Source: Salvelinus alpinus
Lineage: Eukaryota; Chordata; Actinopteri; Salmoniformes; Salmonidae
NCBI RefSeq assembly: GCF_045679555.1
Contig: NC_092091.1
Coordinates: 90,862,880-90,926,879, forward strand
Length of the DNA: 64,000 nucleotides
Direction of reading: 5' to 3'
Shown here: one piece after another, positions 14,431-26,079 of the stretch
How the letters are laid out: each line of letters begins with the position of its first letter
Numbering within the stretch: the stretch's first letter is position 1
Made by a program: the position numbers and the translations under genes
The notes under the pieces: generated by a model
Told to the model about the DNA's origin: nothing
What the model saw: the letters and a program-made list of their open reading frames with translations, nothing else
The model's database searches: none

Positions 14431-14989
14431 TTCTCCCAACATGGTTTGACTAGACTGATATAATTTCTAACTGTCGTGTCACAAAAGTCTAAAGGAAGTT
14501 TAAAGGAACACTGATTTTAGAACAGAGGTGGGCAACATCCAGCCCACGAGCCTGATACAGAATTGTCCTGGTATTGAAGGACCACAGAAGTTTCTTTAAA
14601 AACATGTACTTTACTGCCACCTAGTGGACATGAATTATATTACTTTTCTCCCAACATAATGTAGTTGATTTTGTGTTGCCAAAATGCACCAAAACCCATA
14701 AATATGCAGAGTATTTCATTAGAAATAGTAGATTCATTACCTTAACACCTTCAATGTTGAGTTTAAATTAATATAAGTTAGGCTAATCAGTGAGCAGACA
14801 CACACATCAGCACCCTGCACCTCTACTCCATCCATCTAATCAGGTCTTTATGACCTCACAGAGAGACACATGGAACGGTACTGCATCACAACACACGTTG
14901 CCCCTGGATACAGAATGGCTCTAGAACGCACTTACAGAGTCCAGTTGTAAACTGAAAGCCTAGGTACAGTGAGCAGTGTGTAACACTAG
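14431..14989. other. Non-tandem sequence, nothing recognised
   Basis: About 560 bp of mixed, AT-rich sequence without tandem structure, long open frame or terminal repeats that I could detect. It may be old dispersed-repeat DNA. Confidence 0.5.
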
Positions 14990-15108
14990 TCTGGTACTAG
15001 TCTGGCACTTCTCTGGCACTTCTCTGGCACTAGTCTGGCACTAGTCTGGCACTAGTCTGGCACTAGTCTGGCACTAGTCTGGCACTAGTCTGGCACTAGT
15101 CTGGCATG
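14990..15108. repeat. 12-bp tandem repeat (ctggcactagt)
   Basis: About nine units of the type ggcactagtct. Two units near 15,003-15,030 read ggcacttctct. Confidence 0.95.
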
Positions 15109-15254
15109 GGAACGTGAAGGAAGCAACACTTCCAGAAAGGATCAGATGAGAGACAAGTTCTGCTGTCTTTTTAGGGCTGGATAGAAGTGTAAACAGAGAG
15201 GTAAAGAATATCAATATAGATAAATATAGAGTTGTTTAGAGAAAGAGAAAGGTA

Positions 15255-17412
15255 GTGTTCGATAAAGAGAGGAAAGATGATAGCAGTTTAGAGAGAGAGG
15301 AAAGATGATAGTAGTTTAGAGAGGAAAGATGATAGTAGTTTAGAGAGAGGAAAGATGATAGTAGTTTAGAGAGGAAAGATGATAGCAGTTTAGAGAGAGA
15401 GGAAAGATGATAGTAGTTTAGAGAGGAAAGATGATAGTAGTTTAGAGAGAGGAAAGATGATAGTAGTTTAGAGAGAGAGGAAAGATGATAATAGTTTAGA
15501 GAGAGAGGAAAGATGATAGTGGTTTAGAGAGATGAAAGGTGATAGTAGTTTAGAGAGAGAGGACAGATGATAGTAGTTTAGAGAGAGGAAAGATGATAGT
15601 AGTTTAGAGAGAGAGGACAGATGATAGTAGTTTAGAGAGAGGAAAGATGATAGTAGTTTAGAGAGAGAGGACAGATGATAGTAGTTTAGAGAGAGGAAAG
15701 ATGATAGTAGTTTAGAGAGAGGAAAGATGATAGTAGTTTAGAGAGAGGAAAGATGATAGTAGTTTAGAGAGAGGAAAGATGATAGTAGTTTAGAGAGAGA
15801 GGAAAGATGATAGTAGTTTAGAGAAAGAGGACAGATGATAGTAGTTTAGAGAGAGGAAAGATGATAGTAGTATAGAGAGAGGAAAGATGATAGTAGTTTA
15901 GAGAGAGAGGAAAGATGATAGTCGTTTAGAGAGAGAGGAAAGATGATAGTAGTTTAGAAAGAGGACAGATGATAGTAGTTTAGAGAGAGGAAAGATGATA
16001 GTAGTATAGAGAGAGGAAAGATGATAGTAGTTTAGAGAGAGAGGAAAGATGATAGTCGTTTAGAGAGAGAGGAAAGATGATAGTAGTTTAGAGAGAGGAA
16101 AGATGATAGTAGTATAGAGAGAGGAAAGATTATAGTAGTTTAGAGAGAGAGGAAAGATGATAGTCGTTTAGAGAGAGAGGAAAGATGATAGTAGTTTAGA
16201 AAGAGGACAGATGATAGTAGTTTAGAGAGAGAGGAAAGATGATAGTAGTTTAGAGAGAGGAAAGATGATAGTAGTTTAGAGAGGAAAGATGATAGTAGTT
16301 TAGAGAGAGGACAGATGATAGTAGTTTAGAGAGAGAGGAAAGATGATAGCAGTTTAGAGAGAGAGGAAATATGATAGTAGTTTAGAGAGAGGAAAGATGA
16401 TAGTAGTTTAGAGCGAGAGAGGAAATATTATAGTAGTTTGGAAAGATGATAGTAGTTTAGAGAGAGGAAAGATGATAGTAGTTTAGAGAGAGAGGAAAGA
16501 TGATAGTAGTTTAGAGAGAGAGGAAAGATGATAGTAGTTTAGAGAAAGAGGACAGATGATAGTAGTTTAGAGAGAGGAAAGATGATAGTAGTATAGAGAG
16601 AGGAAAGATGATAGTAGTTTAGAGAGAGAGGAAAGATGATAGTCGTTTAGAGAGAGATGAAAGATGATAGTAGTTTAGAAAGAGGACAGATGATAGTAGT
16701 TTAGAGAGAGGAAAGATGATAGTAGTATAGAGAGAGGAAAGATGATAGTAGTTTAGAGAGAGAGGAAAGATGATAGTCGTTTAGAGAGAGAGGAAAGATG
16801 ATAGTAGTTTAGAGAGAGGAAAGATGATAGTAGTATAGAGAGAGGAAAGATTATAGTAGTTTAGAGAGAGAGGAAAGATGATAGTCGTTTAGAGAGAGAG
16901 GAAAGATGATAGTAGTTTAGAAAGAGGACAGATGATAGTAGTTTAGAGAGAGAGGAAAGATGATAGTAGTTTAGAGAGAGGAAAGATGATAGTAGTTTAG
17001 AGAGGAAAGATGATAGTAGTTTAGAGAGAGGACAGATGATAGTAGTTTAGAGAGAGAGGAAAGATGATAGCAGTTTAGAGAGAGAGGAAATATGATAGTA
17101 GTTTAGAGAGAGGAAAGATGATAGTAGTTTAGAGCGAGAGAGGAAATATTATAGTAGTTTGGAAAGATGATAGTAGTTTAGAGAGAGGAAAGATGATAGT
17201 AGTTTAGAGAGAGAGGAAAGATGATAGTAGTTTAGAGAGAGAGGAAAGATGATAGTAGTTTAGAGAGAGGAAAGATGATAGTAGTTTAGAGAGAGAGGAA
17301 AGATGATAGTAGTTTAGAGAGAGGAAAGATGATAGTAGTTTAGAGAGAGAGGACAGATGATAGTAGTTTAGAGAGAGAGGAAAGATGATAGTAGTTTAGA
17401 GAGAGAGGAAAG
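15255..17412. repeat. 22-26-bp purine-rich minisatellite with a 721-bp block duplication
   Basis: Units of 22-26 bp with core gaaagatgatagtagtttag and a variable number of GA steps. The rare variant gagcgagagaggaaatatta at 16,411 recurs at 17,132. The matching variant order around both shows a 721-bp block duplicated in tandem. About 85 units in total. Confidence 0.95.
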
Positions 17413-17419
17413 ATGTCTG

Positions 17420-17660
17420 AAAACAAAAATCAAGCAACATGCAACAATTTCAATGAATTTACTGAGTTACAGTTCAAACAAGGAAATCAGACAATTGAAA
17501 TATATTCATTAGAGCTTAATCTATGGATTTCTCATGACTGAGCAGGAGGGGTGCAGCCGTGGGTGGCCCTGGGAGGGCATAAGACCAACCACTGGGGAGC
17601 CAGGCCCTGTCAATCAAAATGTGTTTTTCCCCACTAAAGGGCTTTACTACATATGTCTGG
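17420..17660. mobile_element. Tc1-like transposon remnant
   Basis: Text such as tttactgagttacagttcaa and aaggaaatcagacaattgaa, then ctatggatttctcatgactg, resembles a degraded Tc1-like family that I remember from salmonids. Only about 240 bp is recognisable and there is no transposase frame. The call is from memory. Confidence 0.5.
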
Positions 17661-17799
17661 TGAGTGAAGGGCGGAGCTACGGAGGAGAGGCGTTGCGTGA
17701 CAAAGTGGAGGAAAACAGAGATCTGCGGGCCCTGCCGACACACACACTCAGAGCACACACACACACTGCACTCTTAATGTTGCTTTGGGTTCACTAAGC

Positions 17800-18600
17800 T
17801 ATCCAGCTTTCCCTCTTCGCTCTGCCCTCTCTCCTCCTCCTCTCCCACCGTACCTCATCCCCTCTCTCCTCCTCTTCTCATACCATACCTCATCTCCTCT
17901 CCTCCTCTCACCTCTCCCACCATACCTCATCCCCTCTCTCCTCCTCTTCTCATACCATACCTCATCTCCTCTCCTCCTCTCCCACCATACCTCATCCCTT
18001 CTCTCCTCCTCTTCTCATACCATACCTCATCTCCTCTCCTCCTCTCCCACCATACCTCATCCCCTCTCTCCTCCTCTTCTCATACCATACCTCATCCCAT
18101 CTCTCCTCCTCTCCCACCGCACCTCATCCCCCTTTCTCCTCCTCCTCTCCCACGTACCTCATCTCCTCTCTGCTCCTCCTCTCCCACCGCACCTCATCCT
18201 CTTTCTCCTCCTCCTCTCCCACCGCACCTCCTTTCTCCTCCTCCTCTCCCACCGTACCTCATCCTCTTTCTCCTCCTCCTCTCCCACCGCACCTCATCTC
18301 CTCTCTCCTCCTCCTCTCCCACCGCACCTCATCCTCTTTCTCCTCCTCCTCTCCCACCGCACCTCATCTCCTTTCTCCTCCTCCTCTCCCACCGTACCTC
18401 ATCTCCTCTATCCTCCTCCTCTCCCACCGTACCTCATCTCCTCTATCCTCCTCCTCTCCCACCATACCTCATCCTCTTTCTCCTCCTCCTCTCCCACCGC
18501 ACCTCATCTCCTTTCTCCTCCTCCTCTCCCACCGCACCTCATCTCCTCTCTCCTCCTCCTCTCCCAACATACCTCATCTCCTCTCCTCCGTCTCATCTCT
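17800..18600. repeat. Pyrimidine-rich minisatellite (about 36-bp units)
   Basis: Units of the type ctcctcctctcccaccgtac plus ctcatctcctctct, almost pure pyrimidine on the + strand. The 417-codon Ser/Leu/Pro frame across it and into the next array is a repeat artefact. Confidence 0.93.
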
Positions 18601-18837
18601 CTCTCTCCCTATTTCTATTTGCCCCTCTCTCATCTCTGGTCCGCTCTCTCTTTCTCTCTCCCTGTCTTTCTATTTCCAGACCCCCTTCCCCCTCACTGTC
18701 CTTCTGTCCCTCAACCCCCTGTCGTTCATCTCTTTCCTATATTTACCCCTCTCCCTCCCTCCATCTCTCTCTCATTCTCTGTGTTTAACCCAAAGCCAGA
18801 GGGATCTACTACACCCATTACAAAAACAAGACGCCTG

Positions 18838-19690
18838 TGTTATAATCATTACCAACTGACAGGTCCATGTTATAATCATTACCAACTGACAGGTCCGTGT
18901 TATAATCATTACCAACTGACAGGTTCGTGTTATAATCATTACCAACTGACAGGTCCGTGTTATAATCATTACCAACTGACAGGTCCGTGTTATAATCATT
19001 ACCAACTGACAGGTCCGTGTTATAATCATTACAACTGACAGGTCCGTGTTACAATCATTACCAACTGACAGGTCCATGTTATAATCATTACCAACTGACA
19101 GGTCCATGTTATAATCATTACCAACTGACAGGTCCGTGTTATAATCATTACCAACTGACAGGTCCGTGTTATAATCATTAACAACTGACAGGTCCGTGTT
19201 ATAATCATTACAACTGACAGGTCCGTGTTACAATCATTACCAACTGACAGGTCCATGTTATAATCATTACCAACTGACAGGTCCGTGTTATAATCATTAC
19301 CAACTGACAGGTCCGTGTTATAATCATTACAACTGACAGGTCCATGTTATAATCATTACCAACTGACAGGTCCGTGTTATAATCATTACCAACTGACAGG
19401 TCCGTGTTATAATCATTACAACTGACAGGTCCGTGTTATAATCATTACAACTGACAGGTCCGTGTTACAATCATTACCAACTGACAGGTCCATGTTATAA
19501 TCATTACCAACTGACAGGTCCATGTTATAATCATTACCAACTGACAGGTCCGTGTTATAATCATTACAACTGACAGGTCCATGTTATAATCATTACAACT
19601 GACAGGTCCGTGTTATAATCATTACAACTGACAGGTCCATGTTATAATCATTACAACTGACAGGTCCATGTTATAATCACTACCAACTGA
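18838..19690. repeat. 30-bp minisatellite array (about 28 copies)
   Basis: Unit core ataatcattaccaactgaca plus ggtccgtgtt. Many units lack one c (attacaactg) and are therefore 29 bp, so open frames shift and do not persist. Confidence 0.96.
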
Positions 19691-19789
19691 CAGTTCAAAT
19701 CTTGTTGACTCTTCCTAGATTGTAAAATAGAGAACTGAACATTGTCAGCCCAAGGATATGCTGGTGAGTCAATGTTAATGTCTGAAATG

Positions 19790-20755
19790 GCAACATATCC
19801 CCTAGATAGTGCACTACTTTAGACCAGGGCCCATGTCCTCAATGTTACCATATCCCCTAGATAGTGCACTACTTTAGACCAGGGCCCATGTCCTCAATGT
19901 TACCATATCCACTAGATAGTGCACTACTTTAGACCAGGGTCCATGTCCTCAATGTTACCATATCCCCTAGATAGTGCACTACTTTAGACCAGGGCCCATG
20001 TCCTCAATGTTACCATATCCCCTAGATAGTGCACTACTTTGACCCGGGCCCATGTCCTCAATGTTACCATATCCCCTAGATAGTGCACTACTTTAGACCA
20101 GGGCCCATGTCCTCAGTGTTACCATATCCCCTAGATAGTGCACTACTTTGACCCGGGCCCATGTCCTCAATGTTACCATATCCCCTAGATAGTGCACTAC
20201 TTTAGACCAGGGCCCATGTCCTCAATGTTACCATATCCCCTAGATAGTGCACTACTTTAGACCAGGGCCCATGTCCTCAATGTTACCATATCCCCTAGAT
20301 AGTGCACTACTTTAGACCAGGGCCCATGTACTCAATGTTACCATATCCCCTAGATAGTGCACTACTTTAGACCCGGGCCCATGTCCTCAATATTACCATA
20401 TCCCCTAGTTAGTGCACTACTTTAGACCAGGGCCCATGTCCTCAATGTTACCATATACCCTAGATAGTGCACTACTTTAGACCAGGGACCATGTCCTCAA
20501 TGTTACCATATCCCCTAGATAGTGCACTACTTTAGACCAGGGACCATGTCCTCAATGTTACCATATCCCCTAGATAGTGCACTACTTTAGACCAGGGCCC
20601 ATGTCCTCAATGTTACCATATCCCCTAGATAGTGCACTACTTTAGACCAGGGCCCATGTCCTCAATGTTACCATATCCCCTAGATAGTGCACTACTTTAG
20701 ACCAGGGCCCATGTCCTCAATGTTACCATATCCCCTAGATAGTGCACTACTTTGA
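19790..20755. repeat. 55-bp minisatellite array (about 17 copies)
   Basis: Unit contains atatcccctagatagtgcac and tactttagaccagggcccat. The tagtgcactactttagacca part corresponds to the dispersed gtgcactatatagggaatag motif read in the opposite direction, so this array was probably seeded by one copy of that dispersed repeat. Confidence 0.95.
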
Positions 20756-20794
20756 CTCTAAAACGTTAGACAGTTGATGTCTGAATTGGAAACA

Positions 20795-20910
20795 TATTCC
20801 ATAGACATGACTAGGTTTCCATGACTACATGACTAGGTTTCCATGACTACATGACTACATGACTAGGTTTACATGACTACATGACTATGTTTCCATGACT
20901 ACATGACGTT
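20795..20910. repeat. Short tandem repeat (catgactacatgactaggtt)
   Basis: Irregular copies of gactacatgactaggtttcc spanning about 115 bp. Confidence 0.85.
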
Positions 20911-21299
20911 GTTTAAATGCATAATTACTTCCCAGATACAGTGTAAAGACAGCTGTCTTATTTTAGTTATCTTAGCAAATTGGAGCAGGTGCCATACCGT
21001 AGTCGGCCTAATTTGCCGCGTGCATACATGAACCAATCAAACGCTTTAACCCCCGAGGGCACTTGATGGCAGGGGGCGAGGGACACACACACACATCTAT
21101 GTCGAGGGGGGGGGGGGGGGGGGGGGGGCGCACGCTCTCAGGTCGCGTCGTCCTTCCCTCTGTGAGCTTCTCGTGCCTCTTCTTTCTCACGCGATCGCTT
21201 AATTCGATAGGAGTTCACTTGAGCGTAGATGGATGGAAGAACAGGAGGAAGAGTTAAATATATATATACCCCCTCTTTTACGCTACTGCTACTCTCTGT
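20911..21299. other. Unassigned sequence with a poly-G run
   Basis: Mixed sequence with a run of about 23 G at 21,106-21,128. I see no supported gene. Confidence 0.6.
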
Positions 21300-21715
<416 letters not shown>

Positions 21716-21942
21716 TATTTGAATCTATAGAATCTATATGAAATCTATACATCTTATAAGTGTAAAATATATAATTTTAAATCTATAAAATAGGTTGTAA
21801 TCTACAGTATATCATACTTAGCCTTTAGTCTATTAATAACTAGTAATTGTATGACCAAATACGCTGAAAGATGAAAAGGAAATCCCACAACTCTCGGAGG
21901 ACAGTGGAGGTCTAGAAGTGCTTCTTAATTGTTATTAATTAA

Positions 21943-22971
21943 CCTCTTGGTGTTGTCAACATCCGCTGAATTGCAGAGCGCCAAATTCAAATTCAATTAC
22001 AAAAAATATTTAATTTTCATGAAATCACAAGTGCAATATACCAAAACACAGCTTAGCTTGTTGTTAATCCACCTGGCGTGTCAGATTTTGAAAAAAAAAA
22101 GCTTTACAGCGAAAGCAAACCAAGCGTTTGTGTGAGGACATCGATCAGTAGACAAAACATTACAAAGAGCTAGCAGCAAAGTAGCTTGGTCACGAAAGTC
22201 AGAAAAGCAATAAAATGTATTGCTTACCTTTGATGTTCTTTGGATGTTTGCACTCACGGACATCCCAGCTATAACAGGGCCCAGTTACACAATAAATGTT
22301 TTGTTTTGTTCGATAAAGATTAGTTTTATATCCAAAAACCTCCATTTGGTTGGCGCGTTTTGTTGAGTAATCCACAGGCTCGTGCAGGTCACGACGGGCA
22401 GACAAAAATTCCAAATAGTATCCGTAAAGTTCGTAGGAACATGTCAAAGTTTTTTAGAATCAATCCTCGGGTTGTTTTTAACATAAATAATCGACAATAT
22501 TTCAACCGGACGGTAAACTATTCAATACAAGAGAGAAAGAAAATGTCTTGTTACCAGTGTCGCGCGCAGGAACTAATCTAAGGACATCTGGCAGTCCACT
22601 GACGCGATGTGATCAATCTCGCTCATTTTTCAGAATAAAAGCTTGAAACTATGTCTAAAGACTGTTCACACCCTGTAGAAGCCATAGGAAAAGGAATCTG
22701 GTTGATATCCCTTTATATGGAGGATAGGCAGGCAATCGACTAGGGAGGTTTCAAAATAAAAGGCACTTCCTGGTTGGATTTTCCTCAGGTTTTCGCCTGC
22801 AATATCAGTTCTGTTATACTCACAGACAATATTTTGACAGTTTTGGAAACTTTAGAGTGTTTTCTATCCTAATCTGCCAATTATATGCATATTCTAGCAT
22901 CTGGGCCTGATAAATAGGCAGTTTACTTTGGGAACGTTACAGTATTTAAAAATACTGCCCCCTAGCTTCGA
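21943..22971. mobile_element. piggyBac-like non-autonomous element (probable)
   Basis: TTAA is present at 21,939-21,942 and 22,972-22,975. The right half resembles the right half of the element at 26,080-27,908: both contain gagtgttttctatcc, atatgcatatt and aggcagttta in the same order near the end. The two outer ends do not match each other as inverted repeats (cctcttgg versus tcgaagct), so one end may be lost. No transposase is present. The right TTAA opens the 50-bp array. Confidence 0.6.
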
Positions 22972-23480
22972 TTAACAGCAGACTAGTGGATATGTCTCTG
23001 AGCGTAGTTAGGACATAATGATTAACAGCAGACTAGTGGATATGTCTCTGAGCGTAGTTACAGTAGCATCTCATAACGATTAACAGCAGACTAGTGGATA
23101 TGTCTCTGAGTATAGTTACAGTAGCATCTCATAACGATTAACAGCAGAATAGTGGATATGTCTCTGAGCATAGTTAGGACATAATGATTAACAGCAGAAT
23201 AGTGGATATGTCTCTGAGCGTAGTTACAGTAGCATCTCATAATGATTAACAACAGAATAGTAGATATGTCTCTGAGCGTAGTTAGCATCTCATATCGATT
23301 AACAGCAGAATAGTGGATATGTCTCTGAGCGTAGTTAGTAGCATCTCATAATGATTAACAACAGAATAGTAGATATGTCTCTGAGCGTAGTTAGCATCTC
23401 ATAACGATTAACAGCAGAATAGTGGATATGTCTCTGAGTATAGTTAGGACGTAACGATTAACAGCAGAATAGTGGATATG
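22972..23480. repeat. 50-57-bp minisatellite, left part
   Basis: Units with core attaacagcagaatagtgga and tatgtctctgagcgtagtta. Their ends vary (ggacataacg, or cagtagcatctcataacg). The same array continues at 25,988-26,079 and 27,909-28,170, having been split by two mobile elements. Confidence 0.95.
23476..23480 (+). other. Target-site duplication, left copy (ATATG)
   Basis: The five bases atatg directly before the LTR element are repeated directly after it at 25,988-25,992. Removing the element and one copy restores the array text gtggatatgtctctgag. Confidence 0.9.
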
Positions 23481-23915
23481 TGTCACGCCCTGGCCTTAGT
23501 ATTCTTTGTGTTCTGTATTATTTTAGTTAGGTCAGGGTGTGACATGGGGAATGTTTGTGTGTTTTTGTCTCGTCTTGGGTGGTTATATGGTATAGGGGGT
23601 GTTGGGTTTAGTGTATGGGGTTGTGTTTAGTGTATGTGTCTAGGTATGTCTATGGTTGCCTGAGTGGTTCTCAATCAGAGACAGCTGTCTTTCATTTGTC
23701 TCTGATTGGGAGCCATATTTAAGGCAGCCATAGGCATTATGCGTTTGTGGGTAATTGTCTATGTCATTGTGTAGTGTTTAGTGTCAGCACTATTTTGTTT
23801 ATATAGCTTCATGGTCGTCAGTTTGTTGTTTTTGTTTCGTCGTTATAATTAAAAAGAATGTATTTTTCACACGCTGCGTTTTGGTCCTCTCTTCCACGTC
23901 AAGACGATCGTGACA
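23481..23915 (+). mobile_element. 5' LTR of a complete LTR retroelement
   Basis: A 435-bp sequence beginning TGTCACGCCCTGG and ending GATCGTGACA, with the 5'-TG...CA-3' ends of an LTR. It is nearly identical to 25,554-25,987; small differences include tatggtataggg versus tatggtaaggg and one short A/T indel. The high identity points to a recent insertion. Confidence 0.92.
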
Positions 23916-25553
23916 GAATTACCCACCAAACTGGGACCAAGCAGCGTGATAAGCGGCAGCAGGAACATACACAGGATTTATGGCAATGGGAGCAGGTTCT
24001 GGACTATACTACGTGGGAGGAGATCGACAGGTGGGCCATCGACCCAAGGCGAATGCCGGAGCCCGCCTGGGATTCTCTGGAACAGTGCGAGGAGGGATAC
24101 CGGCGAATGGAGGCAGCACGACGACGCGGTAGGAAGCCTGTGAGTCAGCCCAAGGGCTACAAGGGAGTGTGGCGAAGTCAGGTAGGAGACCTGCGCCAAC
24201 TCCCCGAGCTTACCGTGGAGCGCAAAAGTACGGGCAGACACCGTGTTATGCGGTAGAGCGCACGGTGTCTCCTGTACGTGTGCATAGCCCGGTGCGGGTT
24301 ACTCCACCTCCCCGCACTGGCAGGGCTAGTTTGGGCATTGAGTCAGGTGCCATGAAGCCGGCTCAACGCGTCTGGTCTCCAGTGCGTCTCCTCGGGCCGG
24401 CATACATGGCACCAGCCTTACGCATGGTGTCCCCGGTTCGCCTACACAGCCCAGTGCGGGTTATTCCACCTCCCCGCACTGGTCGGGCTACGGGGAACAT
24501 ACAACCAGGTAAGGTTGGGCAGGCTCAGTGCTCAAGGGAGCCAGTACGCCTGCACGGTCCGGTATTTCCGGCGCCACCTCCCCGCCCCAGCCCAGTACCA
24601 CCAGTGCCTACACCACGCACCAAGCCTCCTGTGCGTCTCCAGAGTCCTGTGCGTCCTGTTGCTGCTCCCCGCACTAGCCTGAAGGTGCGTGTCCTTAGCC
24701 CGGTACCTCCAGTTCCGGTACCACGCACCAGGCCTACAGTGCGCCTCAGCCGGCCAGAGTCTGCCGTCTGCCCAGCGGCGCCTGAACTGCCCGTCTGCCC
24801 AACGCCGTCTGAGCTGTCCGTCTGCCAAGCGCCGCCTGTGCTGCCTGTCTGTACTGAGTCTTCAAAGCCGCCCGTCTGTCCTGAGCCTTCAAAGCCGCCC
24901 GTCTGTCCTGAGCCTTCAAAGCCGCCCGTCTGTCCTGAGCCTTCAGAGCCGTCCGCCAGACAGGAGCCGCTAGAGCCGTCCGCCAGACAGGAGCCGCTAG
25001 AGCCGTCCGCCAGACAGGAGCCGCTAGAGCCGTCCGCCAGACAGGAGCCGCTAGAACCTTCCGCCAGACAGGAGCCGCCAGAGCCTTCCGCCAGACAGGA
25101 GCAGCCAGAGCCTTCCGCCAGCCATGAGCAGCCAGAGCCTTCCGCCAGCCATGAGCAGCCAGAGCCTTCCGCCAGCCATGAGCAGCCAGAGCCTTCCGCC
25201 AGCCAGGATCTGCCAGAGCCGCCAGTCAGCCAGGATCTGCCAGAGCCGCCAGTCAGCCAGGATCTGCCAGAGCCGCCAGTCAGCCAGGATCTGCCAGAGC
25301 CGCCAGTCAGCCAGGATCTGCCAGAGCCGCCAGTCAGCCAGGATCTGCCAGAGCCGCCAGCCAGCCAGGATCTTCCAGAGCCGCCAGTCAGCCAGGATCT
25401 ACCAGAGCCACCAAAGCTGGTATTGCAATGGTGGAGGGGGGCCACGTCCCGCACCCGAGCCGCCGCCATAGGAAGGCCCACCCCGGACCCTCCCCTTCTG
25501 TGTCAGGTTTTGCGGCTGGAGTCCGCACCTTTGGGGGGGGGGGGGGGGGGTAC
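23916..25553 (+). mobile_element. Internal region of non-autonomous LTR element with a broken Pro-rich ORF
   Basis: A 1.64-kb interior without the motifs of reverse transcriptase, RNase H, protease or integrase. A first frame ends at 24,256 and contains TWEEIDRWAIDP and EARRRGRKP-like charged text. A second frame, shifted by one, is open from about 24,169 to 25,572. It encodes proline-rich repeats (SPVRVTPPPRTGRA type), then 7- to 9-residue tandem repeats of the types EPSARQE and PEPPVSQDL. The two frames overlap, so a frameshift relative to an ancestral single frame is plausible. A poly-G run (25,533-25,550) sits just before the 3' LTR in the polypurine-tract position. Function of the protein is unknown. 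Mobilisation would need proteins from another element. Confidence 0.8.
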
Positions 25554-25987
25554 TGTCACGCCCTGGCCTTAGTATTCTTTGTGTTCTGTATTATTTTAGT
25601 TAGGTCAGGGTGTGACATGGGGAATGTTTGTGTGTTTTTGTCTCGTCTTGGGTGGTTATATGGTAAGGGGGTGTTGGGTTTAGTGTATGGGGTTGTGTTT
25701 AGTGAATGTGTCTAGGTATGTCTATGGTTGCCTGAGTGGTTCTCAATCAGAGACAGCTGTCTTTCATTTGTCTCTGATTGGGAGCCATATTTAAGGCAGC
25801 CATAGGCATTATGCGTTTGTGGGTAATTGTCTATGTCATTGTGTAGTGTTTAGTGTCAGCACTATTTTGTTTATATAGCTTCACGGTCGTCAGTTTGTTG
25901 TTTTTGTTTCGTCGTTATAATTTTAAAAAATTTATTTTTCACACGCTGCGTTTTGGTCCTCTCTTCCACGTCAAGACGATCGTGACA
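25554..25987 (+). mobile_element. 3' LTR of the same retroelement
   Basis: A 434-bp partner of 23,481-23,915 in direct orientation, bounded on the right by the ATATG target duplication at 25,988-25,992. It shows that the element is structurally complete, 2,507 bp in all. Confidence 0.92.
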
Positions 25988-26079
25988 ATATGTCTCTGAG
26001 TATAGTTAGCATCTCATAACGATTAACAGCAGAATAGTGGATATGTCTCTGAGTATAGTTAGCATCTCATAACGATTAA
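25988..26079. repeat. 50-bp minisatellite, middle part
   Basis: About two units (tatgtctctgagtatagtta, gcatctcataacgattaac) between the LTR element and the piggyBac-like element. They are part of the array at 22,972-23,480. Confidence 0.95.

Noticed and set aside
17785-19038. 417-codon frame rich in Ser/Leu/Pro, then CYNHYQLTGP repeats
   Set aside because: It runs through a pyrimidine tract and into an unrelated 30-bp array, so it is a chance frame.
24525-25481. 318-codon minus-strand frame, GSGRSWLTG repeats
   Set aside because: Antisense shadow of the Pro-rich repeats in the LTR element. The + frame agrees with the orientation of the LTRs and poly-G tract.
23916-25553. Host gene for a proline-rich protein
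   Set aside because: It lies exactly between two LTRs with a target duplication, so it belongs to a mobile element.
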